A DNA stretch of 12,181 bases, from assembly GCA_016200595.1 (NCBI GenBank), contig JACQEL010001008.1, positions 1 through 12,181 of the forward strand, read 5' to 3'. Source of the stretch: Deltaproteobacteria bacterium. GTDB taxonomy: Bacteria; Desulfobacterota; Binatia; Bin18. Of this stretch, positions 1 to 5,604 are shown in pieces. Within the stretch, counting starts at the first letter, position 1. Every line of letters starts with the position of its first letter. A program made the translations under genes and the position numbers. The notes under the pieces are model-generated. The model was not told the origin of the DNA, ran no database searches, and worked only from the letters and a program-made list of their open reading frames with translations.

Positions 1-559
1 TGATGTAATCTGGCCCAAGTCCCTGCGGCTCCGCTGCTGGTTTCACAAAATGCAGAATCTCCAGCAGAAAATCCCGCCGCAGGCGTGGCCGGAGTTCAAG
101 GCGTTGGTGATGGATATGCGCGATGCGCTGACGGTGACGGCAGCCGAACACCGGCGGCAAGCGATTGTGACCCGCTACCAGCGCGACTTTCCTGAAGCCT
201 GTCGCTGCCTACTCGATGATCCCCAAGCGAGTCTCAACCACCTCTACGTTCCGCAGCGCCATCAACAATATGTCCGCACCTCGAACTTGGCCGAGCGGGC
301 CTTTGAAGAAGAACGGCGGCGGACCAAGGTCATTTCACATCTATGGGACGAGGGGAGTGTGACCAAGCTGGTCTTTGCCGTCCTGATCCGGGTCAGTGAG
401 CGCTGGGGCAAGAAGTGCTTTAGTGAATTTGAACAACAACTTCGCAGCTTACGGCGACAACGCCAACTGGATGAACCGACGGTGGTGGTTTCCCCCACCA
501 CCCCTCAACCCCGGCGAAGTGCTGCGTCTGCTGCCTAACCTGTTTACAGGAACCAGGGG
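1..559 (+). mobile_element. Right part of an IS256-family element
   Basis: The transposase stop is at 538, and recognisable IS1380-like coding sequence on the opposite strand begins at about 564. The element therefore must end between those points. I place the end near 559, after the stretch aggggacttgaccacc, which has the look of an IS256-type outer end. The left end is outside the window, so neither the terminal repeat nor a target duplication can be confirmed. The boundary is inferred from the break in homology, not measured. Confidence 0.5.
2..538 (+). CDS. IS256-family transposase, C-terminal part (cut by window edge)
   Basis: This is the C-terminal third of a mutator-type (IS256 family) transposase, a DDE enzyme that cuts and joins its own element ends. 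The frame is open from base 2 and begins in a recognisable stretch (WPKSLRLRCWFHK) that lies upstream of the first ATG at 50, so that ATG is internal and the gene starts left of the window. The family's C-terminal signature is visible as RTSNLAERAFEEERRRTKVI, which contains the conserved catalytic glutamate region. It is followed by the helical tail and a low-complexity C-terminus ending at the TAA at 536-538. The reading frame shows no break in the visible part. Family assignment is confident; whether the whole gene is intact cannot be judged here. Confidence 0.85.
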   Translation, partial: DVIWPKSLRLRCWFHKMQNLQQKIPPQAWPEFKALVMDMRDALTVTAAEHRRQAIVTRYQRDFPEACRCLLDDPQASLNHLYVPQRHQQYVRTSNLAERAFEEERRRTKVISHLWDEGSVTKLVFAVLIRVSERWGKKCFSEFEQQLRSLRRQRQLDEPTVVVSPTTPQPRRSAASAA

Positions 560-563
560 ACTT

Positions 564-713
564 GACCACCAGGTTGTAGACCAGCCCCCCAATGGCTTGC
601 CCTTCCCCATACCCGCGTTCACGCGTCTTGACGCTGAGTTCTTCATCCAGCAGCCGTTCGACCCCCAGCCCCTGGGGAAAATCGTGCAGCAGCACCGTCC
701 CCGCATGGCTCGT
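564..713 (-). pseudogene. IS1380-like transposase fragment
   Basis: Read on the minus strand, about 50 codons give a segment ending GYGEGQAIGGLVYNLVV and containing VERLLDEELSVKTRERGY. This resembles the N-terminal part of IS1380-family transposases as I know them. After NLVV the similarity stops abruptly where the IS256 element begins, so the rest of the gene was lost or displaced by that insertion. Upstream it runs in frame into a different transposase-like segment. It is a remnant with no plausible activity. Family naming is from memory of the motif and is moderately sure. Confidence 0.5.
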
Positions 714-893
714 CAGCTGCTCATAGACCGCCCCCACACTGCCCGCCGCCCGGCGGCGCGCATCCTGCGTCAGCGCACTTGGCATGACCTCCACGCCCGT
801 CAATTCGCGCAAGACCACTGGCACCTTGCGCAGCGGCACCCCGATCTCATAGTGCGGACTGTATGCCGGCTGGCCAGCTTCTGCAAGCCGCTA
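714..893 (-). pseudogene. IS66-like transposase fragment fused to the IS1380-like scrap
   Basis: The minus-strand frame upstream of the IS1380-like piece reads YSPHYEIGVPLRKVPVVLRE and then LTGVEVMPSALTQDARRRA. This resembles the central part of IS66-type transposases just before their DDE domain, where a conserved 'L.GV.....L' helix-turn-helix-like stretch occurs. The frame is stopped by TAG at 891-893, directly beside the 9-bp target duplication of the neighbouring MITE. The next start codon is the GTG at 837-839, inside the fragment. The in-frame joining of two transposase types is most likely a recombination scar. The IS66 assignment is tentative. Confidence 0.4.
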
Positions 894-902
894 ATCAATT
901 AC
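894..902. repeat. Left 9-bp target-site duplication (ATCAATTAC)
   Basis: The nine bases ATCAATTAC immediately precede the GGGTGCAT end of the MITE and recur exactly at 1044-1052 immediately after its other end. Confidence 0.85.
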
Positions 903-1043
903 GGGTGCATAACAAAATTGTGGTCACTGCGCCGTAAAAGTCATAAGCTCTGAAAAAATCGAGAATTTTCAGGACTAGCAACTGGCCGAAAGAGCCAAAG
1001 CGACTACCAATACGCAGATTAGCCACTAAATTGCTATGCACCC
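903..1043. mobile_element. 141-bp MITE-like non-autonomous element
   Basis: The element begins GGGTGCATAACAA and ends TTGCTATGCACCC. Comparing the first 21 bases with the reverse complement of the last 21 gives 17 matches, including nine perfect outermost bases (GGGTGCATA). It is flanked on both sides by the identical nine bases ATCAATTAC. There is no coding capacity. A near-central hairpin (CTGAAAA / TTTTCAG, about 951-974) would let the strand fold. These are the hallmarks of a miniature inverted-repeat element mobilised in trans by a full-length IS with the same ends. That parent IS is not in the window, and I cannot name its family from the termini. Confidence 0.8.
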
Positions 1044-1052
1044 ATCAATTAC
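1044..1052. repeat. Right 9-bp target-site duplication (ATCAATTAC)
   Basis: Exact copy of bases 894-902, abutting the right terminal repeat of the MITE-like element. Confidence 0.85.
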
Positions 1053-1059
1053 CTACAGC

Positions 1060-1089
1060 TTGACAGACACTACCTCCGGTGCTTGTATT
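1060..1089 (+). promoter_or_regulatory. Candidate sigma-70-type promoter for the first patatin gene
   Basis: A perfect TTGACA (1060-1065) is followed after 18 bases by TGTATT (1084-1089, 4 of 6 to the -10 consensus). It lies about 70 bases before the GTG start at 1161 and just outside the MITE's right duplication. It is the best promoter-like match in this spacer, but only a sequence match. Confidence 0.35.
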
Positions 1090-1160
1090 AGAATAAGTTT
1101 TCGCCCACCTACTGCTGACGGGCCTACTACCGCCAGGCCAACTTCTAGAAAGGGAGTGTA

Positions 1161-3320
1161 GTGGCAGACACACAAGGAAAAACTGAAGAGTCCTCAGCGG
1201 TCGATTTTGGGCAAGTCTTTCAAGCTGAACTCAATCATTTGAACGAACGGCGAAAGGCGACGAAGAGGCCTGAGTTTGATAAGCTGGGTCCATCCCCCTC
1301 CACAACATATGATCTGCGCGGCCTAGCACTTTCGGGTGGCGGTATTCGTTCGGCTACGTTTAATCTCGGACTTTTACAGAGATTAGGTGAGCACGATGAT
1401 GGGCTCAAATGGTGTGATTATCTCTCTACAGTTTCAGGAGGAGGATATATAGGATCGTGCCTGACCTCTCTTACGCGCGACAACGGAACCCATCAATCCC
1501 CCTTTCCGTTTCTCGGCGAAGGAAGCGATGGCGGTGGCTCGATAGTTAAGCATCTCCGTCTCCGATGTAACTATCTCGCTCCACGGCAGAAGGTCGGCGG
1601 TATTATTGACTGGTTGCATCTTGCTTCCCACTATCTTCAAGGATTACTCTTTTCCTTTGTGGTAATCACTACATTGATCGCGCTCATCGCCACCCTCAGC
1701 TTTTTGATCTTCACAAATGCTTTCACGTGGCTGGCTGGGGTTGTGGGGGGGAGTGAAATTAGCACCGCAGCCAATACAGAACCGCTAGGATGGTTTCTTA
1801 GGCTAGCCTTAAGCTTAGCTGTAGCTTGGCTTGTAGTATCGTTCATTTTTACTTTTCGGGATGATTTTTCATTGAAAACTCGAACGTTCTCGGGCTCAGT
1901 TCAAGGATTGCTGCTCGGACTTTCCGTTCTCTTTTTGATCATAGGACTGTTCTTCCTTGTAAGGGAAAAGGCCCCGTCTTTCTCCCTTCAGGATTTTCTC
2001 AGTGCTCTATGGGAGAATTTCAATCTATTCCTATTAGTTGCAGTCCTCACGACACTTCCAGTGTTGGCCAAACTGAACCCGCTAGGCGGGACCGGTGGGC
2101 GTGCTGCCAATTTCATGTTTTATCTTCTTGGTATTGGGACTTTTCTTACTCTCTCTTTCTTTGTATGGCGTTTTATTTGGCTAGACCGTCAGCATCTTGG
2201 ATTGCACACCGTAGGCGGTTTGTTCGTGATACTTATCCTCTTCTGGGTGGGTACGTCGCTGAAGAATATCTCGATGTTTTCCTTCTATCGTGACCGCCTG
2301 AGTGAAGCCTTCATTCTCGGATGGACCGACAGAAGTAGTTCTCCTCAACGTATGCTGCAGCATCTGCAAGCTACATTCTTCAGAACCCCGCAACAACTTC
2401 CTCCGTACACCAACGAAACCTTGCCTCTTTCGGATGCAAAATCTTTCCTTGCGCCACTTCATCTTATCAATGCAACTGTCAACCTCCCGAGTAGTAAGAA
2501 TCCAGCCTTGCAGAACCGCCGAAGCGATTTTTTCCTGCTATCGCCGCTTCACTGCGGTTCTGCAAGCACGAAGTGGAGAGGAACATCCGCATTTGAATCG
2601 AACAGTCTTACACTCGCAGATGCGATGGCGATTTCTGGAGCTGCGGTGAACCCGCAGTCAGGTCCCTCAACCCATCGAGGGCTTGTCTTTCTCCTTTCGC
2701 TCTTAAATGCACGTCTTGGTGTCTGGGTACGAAATCCAGGTTTCCCATCCTTGCGTCTATCCAACTTCTTTTTTCGTCAGATCATTCAATGTTGGCCTTG
2801 GTACTTCATCAAGGAACTCCTCGGGCGAGGGACGGAAAGGGATAGGCTTGTGAGCTTGTCCGATGGCGGTCACATCGAAAATCTGGGTGTTTACGAACTG
2901 CTTCGTAGGCGATGCAAGGTTATCGTCTGCTCAGATGCAGGAGAAGACCCAGGATTTGAATTTGAAGATCTCAAACGTCTCATACAATACGCAAAAACTG
3001 AGCAGATAAGAATCGACGTAAATTTTACACCTCTCAAAGCCGACGTTATTACAGGACGATCACAGCGTCATGTTGTAGTTGGCGAGATTAGTTATCCTCC
3101 TGGAGGACAAATAGATAAAGGGACGCTCATCTACACAAAATTAACCTTGATCGAAAGTGACCCTCGTCAGCTCACTGAATATAAAGAGACAAACAAAGCG
3201 TTCCCGCACGACAGCACAAAAGACCAGTTTTTTGACAAAGAGCGATTCAAATCCTACCGGACACTTGGATACTGCGCAGGGGAACAAGTCGTCAAGCTTC
3301 TTTCCGCGTATGTGAAGTGA
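1161..3320 (+). CDS. Patatin-like phospholipase with membrane helices inserted in the catalytic domain
   Basis: This is a 719-aa patatin-family lipid acyl hydrolase. The start is a GTG preceded by AAGGGAG (1150-1156). The oxyanion-hole motif SGGGIR is at residues 58-63 and the nucleophile serine at 92 within TVSGGGY, a variant of GxSxG with Ser in place of the first Gly. The partner aspartate of the Ser-Asp dyad is in SDGGHIENLG (D568). Between serine and aspartate lies a strongly hydrophobic block with about six predicted membrane helices: roughly residues 160-196, 208-232, 246-267, 285-303, 317-340 and 349-367. The protein should therefore be embedded in the inner membrane. No signal peptide is seen. 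Base composition looks more AT-rich than the downstream lipase gene, suggesting separate origin. It is flanked by a MITE and an IS6 element. The family is sure; substrate and role are unknown. Confidence 0.88.
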   Translation: MADTQGKTEESSAVDFGQVFQAELNHLNERRKATKRPEFDKLGPSPSTTYDLRGLALSGGGIRSATFNLGLLQRLGEHDDGLKWCDYLSTVSGGGYIGSCLTSLTRDNGTHQSPFPFLGEGSDGGGSIVKHLRLRCNYLAPRQKVGGIIDWLHLASHYLQGLLFSFVVITTLIALIATLSFLIFTNAFTWLAGVVGGSEISTAANTEPLGWFLRLALSLAVAWLVVSFIFTFRDDFSLKTRTFSGSVQGLLLGLSVLFLIIGLFFLVREKAPSFSLQDFLSALWENFNLFLLVAVLTTLPVLAKLNPLGGTGGRAANFMFYLLGIGTFLTLSFFVWRFIWLDRQHLGLHTVGGLFVILILFWVGTSLKNISMFSFYRDRLSEAFILGWTDRSSSPQRMLQHLQATFFRTPQQLPPYTNETLPLSDAKSFLAPLHLINATVNLPSSKNPALQNRRSDFFLLSPLHCGSASTKWRGTSAFESNSLTLADAMAISGAAVNPQSGPSTHRGLVFLLSLLNARLGVWVRNPGFPSLRLSNFFFRQIIQCWPWYFIKELLGRGTERDRLVSLSDGGHIENLGVYELLRRRCKVIVCSDAGEDPGFEFEDLKRLIQYAKTEQIRIDVNFTPLKADVITGRSQRHVVVGEISYPPGGQIDKGTLIYTKLTLIESDPRQLTEYKETNKAFPHDSTKDQFFDKERFKSYRTLGYCAGEQVVKLLSAYVK

Positions 3321-3413
3321 AAATGTTCCACGAACAGGAGTGTCGGTGTTTTAGTGTTGACGTTGCAATCGGACATCTGAGAGCGGGATCACGTGTTTGA
3401 TCGTAATCTGCTC

Positions 3414-3433
3414 GGTATTGTCAAATTGAGGAG
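3414..3433 (+). repeat. IS6-family left terminal inverted repeat
   Basis: GGTATTGTCAAATTGAGGAG matches the inverted right end at 17 of 20 positions and lies 40 bases before the transposase ATG. Confidence 0.8.
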
Positions 3434-3453
3434 CCGCATGGTGCAATCGCGGC

Positions 3454-4176
3454 ATGGATACCTTAACGACGCCAAGTTATCGCGGCTACCGCTTTCCACC
3501 GGAGATCATTGCCCACTGCGTCTGGCTCTACTTTCGCTTCAGCTTGAGCTTCCGGGACGTGCAGGAGTTGATGCTGGAGCGTGGAGCCGAAGTCTCCTAC
3601 GAGACGGTCAGGCTCTGGAGCTTGAAGTTTGGTACCGACTACGCGGCGGCTTCGTCGTCATCGAGTCCGCTGGGGCGACGTCTGGCACCTGGATGAGGTA
3701 TTCACCAAGAGCAATGGGAGGATTGTTTACCTCTGGCGTGCAGTCGATCAAGATGGCGAGGTGCTCGATGTCTTGGTCCAGAAGCATCGAAACGCCAGAG
3801 CGGCAAATCGATTCTTCCGCAAATTGCTCAAGGGGTTACGTTATGCGCCGCGGGCCATCGTGACCGACCAACTCAAGAGCTACGCGGTGGCGCGAAACGA
3901 GGTGATGCCCGCTGTTGAACACCGACAGGGCGGGCGCTTAAATAATCGGGCCGAGAACTCGCATCAACCCACTCGTGAACGTGAACGCAGACTGCGAGGA
4001 TTCAAGTCGGTCAGACATGCCCAGGGCTTCCTTATCCATGATTCGGTCCGGTCAGCGATCATTTTCGGCCATGCCGGCATCGGCTGCACGCTCAGTCTTA
4101 CCGAGAGGTGATGCTTCGGCGGTTCGCGACGTGGCAGGCTCTCACAGGCACTACTTCTTTTGTAGCCACCCCGTAA
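3454..4176 (+). pseudogene. IS6-family transposase broken by two frameshifts
   Basis: Three pieces in two frames add up to one full-length IS6-type DDE transposase of about 241 aa. Frame A (3454 to about 3645) gives RGYRFPPEIIAHCVWLYFRF and YETVRLWSLKFGTDY, the N-terminal helix-turn-helix part. Frame B (about 3646-4057) gives RLRRHRVRWGDVWHLDEVF, YLWRAVDQDGEVLDVLVQ, TDQLKSY and NNRAENSHQPTRERER, which carry the D, D and E of the catalytic triad. Frame A then resumes with RPCRHRLHAQSYREV and MLRRFATWQ up to TAA at 4174-4176. A 2-base loss near 3645 (a CG in a GCG-rich run) and a 1-base loss near 4057 explain both shifts and cancel out. Sequencing error is an alternative cause. Confidence 0.85.
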
Positions 4177-4223
4177 AACTTTGCTGCGACGATGACGAAC
4201 AGGGGATTTTCTTGTGCCTGACA

Positions 4224-4243
4224 GTCGTCAATTTGACAGTACC
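4224..4243 (-). repeat. IS6-family right terminal inverted repeat
   Basis: Its reverse complement, GGTACTGTCAAATTGACGAC, matches the left end at 17 of 20 positions. It defines the element's right border. Confidence 0.8.
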
Positions 4244-4248
4244 TTGAC

Positions 4249-4321
4249 TGTCCGCCGGTGTAGCGATACCGTCCTCCCTCGCCAAAAGGGCGGTTTCAAA
4301 TTCTACTCGCACCGGCGGACA
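4249..4321. repeat. 12-bp perfect inverted repeat with 49-nt spacer, tRNA-sized hairpin
   Basis: TGTCCGCCGGTG (4249-4260) pairs perfectly with CACCGGCGGACA (4310-4321). A small inner stem (CGCC/GGCG around AAAAG, 4280-4292) can form within the spacer. The structure begins six bases outside the IS6 right end and precedes the lipase start by 55 bases, so it would lie in the lipase 5' leader or mark an older insertion border. A TTGACT at 4244-4249, followed 17 bases later by TACCGT, is a weak promoter match overlapping the repeat. A tRNA fold was tested by eye and does not fit. Confidence 0.55.
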
Positions 4322-4376
4322 TCATCTGGACTCATGGCATGACCGTCAGTGCCAAGAAAATAAGGGAGGCGCCCCT

Positions 4377-5354
4377 ATGCCAATCACGAATTCCCAGGCA
4401 GTGCCGTACGGACTTCTCGTCATGTACGCGGAGGACATGTATTCACCTCACGCCGCGAACACGCTTGCGCCGCCGCTGGACGATCGTATCGACAAGGCTG
4501 GATGGAAGGTCTGCGCCACCATTACCGCAGAAGACAAGATCGCCCCGCTGATCAAAGACCCAAAGCTGCAGAGTGCCTTCAGCGGCAAACGTGTCTTCTT
4601 CGGCTTTGTCGTGCAGAACAAAGCCGACAAGGATTCCTACGCCGTCGTCATACGCGGCACCGAGGGAATCACCGAATGGATCATCGACGCGCAATTCGTG
4701 GCGGTTGCGCATCCAAAACACCCGCACACCCATGTGGAACACGGGTTCTGGAACATCTTCGACACGATGCAACTCGCCGACCTCAATGGCCAGATGACGC
4801 ATGCCAAGGCCACTGACGGAGTGGCGGCTCTGGTTGGGCAAAGCGGCAGGGCCGTGGTCGCCGGCCACAGCCTCGGCAGCGCGCTCGCGACGTATTTTGT
4901 TCAAGAACTCGCCGAGAAAATCGGCGACCGGGCGAGCGCCTGCCTGTTCGCCTCGCCGCGAACGGGCGATCAGGCTTGGGCCACGCTGTTCGATGCGACG
5001 GTGAAAGATTATCGCCTTTTCAATTACGTGATCGACGCGGTCACCCATGTGCCCACGGGTCTCGGCTATGTCACCCTGTCCAAGGTTACGCGGCTTGAGC
5101 CAGCGACCGTCCAGGCGGGAATCAAGGTCGGCCTCGGCTGTAATCACCACGTGATCTGTTACTGTGCCATGCTCGATTTCGCGCAGACGCAACCGAACAC
5201 GCACGAGCCCAAAGACCAAAATTGCGTGCAATGTATTCTTGGCGGGAAGGAAGCCATCACGACTGAGGCCGAGGCGCTCTCGACCGGCGTCAAAATGCTC
5301 CAGACCGTTAGCGACAAAGCCGCCGAGATGCTCGTAGCGTATTTCCACAGGTAA
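4377..5354 (+). CDS. Class 3 (alpha/beta hydrolase) lipase
   Basis: This is a 325-aa lipase of the class 3 / Rhizomucor-type alpha/beta-hydrolase family, expected to hydrolyse acylglycerol or phospholipid esters. The start is an ATG with a near-ideal AAGGGAGG (4362-4369) seven bases upstream. The strand before the lid reads SYAVVIRGTEGITEWIIDAQ (residues 87-106), a typical family stretch. The nucleophile elbow is GHSLG at 163-167 (Ser165), the FASPRTGD stretch is at 191-198, the likely catalytic Asp is D220 in NYVIDAVTHVP, and the likely His is H257 or H258 in GCNHHVICY. The triad is therefore complete. There is no signal peptide or membrane helix, so it should be cytosolic unless secreted by an accessory route. 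It follows the IS6 element and converges on the second patatin gene. Physiological substrate unknown. Confidence 0.88.
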   Translation: MPITNSQAVPYGLLVMYAEDMYSPHAANTLAPPLDDRIDKAGWKVCATITAEDKIAPLIKDPKLQSAFSGKRVFFGFVVQNKADKDSYAVVIRGTEGITEWIIDAQFVAVAHPKHPHTHVEHGFWNIFDTMQLADLNGQMTHAKATDGVAALVGQSGRAVVAGHSLGSALATYFVQELAEKIGDRASACLFASPRTGDQAWATLFDATVKDYRLFNYVIDAVTHVPTGLGYVTLSKVTRLEPATVQAGIKVGLGCNHHVICYCAMLDFAQTQPNTHEPKDQNCVQCILGGKEAITTEAEALSTGVKMLQTVSDKAAEMLVAYFHR

Positions 5355-5410
5355 CCATGCGCGCTGTGTGTTGCCGTCTCTGGCAGGCAATCACAGGTAC
5401 GGCAGTGGCC

Positions 5411-5458
5411 GCATAAGAGACGAGAGTGACACCCTACTCCCACCTCTCTGCCTTATGC
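5411..5458. terminator. Imperfect hairpin between convergent genes (possible bidirectional terminator)
   Basis: GCATAAG (5411-5417) pairs with CTTATGC (5452-5458). With small bulges the stem can continue (AGA/TCT, then GAG/CTC). It sits in the 250-base gap between the converging lipase and patatin genes, where a shared terminator would be useful. There is no T-run on either side, so intrinsic termination is doubtful. I see no gene in 5355-5604, apart from a 15-codon ATG ORF at 5519-5566 with an AGGAG upstream that I do not credit. Confidence 0.25.
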
Positions 5459-5604
5459 TGGTATCGACATCAACAAGTTCACAGTGCCCTATGCCTTCCT
5501 CTCCCACTAGGAGTGAAAATGAATAATGAGTACAAAGAGCGAAGCGATTTCTATTCACCAATTTGAGAAAGAACCGACTCTTTGATGCTCTCGTTGAGCT
5601 AGAA

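Larger units (their letters stand above)
3414..4243 (+). mobile_element. Complete but inactive IS6-family insertion sequence (830 bp)
   Basis: Both ends are visible. The left end starts GGTATTGTCAAATTGAGGAG and the reverse complement of the right end starts GGTACTGTCAAATTGACGAC, 17 of 20 identical. The length and the single internal IS6-type transposase gene fit the family. The eight flanking bases differ (atctgctc before, ttgactgt after). There is thus no surviving 8-bp target duplication, as expected after recombination between copies or old decay. The transposase carries two frameshifts, so the copy cannot move by itself. Confidence 0.82.

Noticed and set aside
396..953. 185-codon plus-strand ORF over the IS256/IS1380 junction
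   Set aside because: It crosses several mobile-element boundaries and is the complement of recognisable minus-strand transposase fragments, so it is a shadow.
3324..3336. TGTTCcacGAACA hairpin after the first patatin gene
   Set aside because: The stem is only 5 bp. A TTTT follows on the minus strand only, where there is no gene to terminate.
4250..4321. tRNA gene (72 bases, GTCCGCC...GGCGGAC stem, TTTCAAATTC)
   Set aside because: The stem continues to 12 bp into where the D-arm should be, no T-stem forms around TTCAAAT, position 33 is not T in the only possible anticodon loop, and no CCA follows.
4443..5390. 315-codon minus-strand ORF opposite the class 3 lipase gene
   Set aside because: It lies antisense to a gene with a complete catalytic triad and good start signals. 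Its sequence shows no domain and is explained by codon bias of the real gene on the other strand.
5519..5566. 15-codon ORF with AGGAG upstream
   Set aside because: It is very short, isolated, and lies between convergent genes without a coupled neighbour; a chance occurrence is likely.
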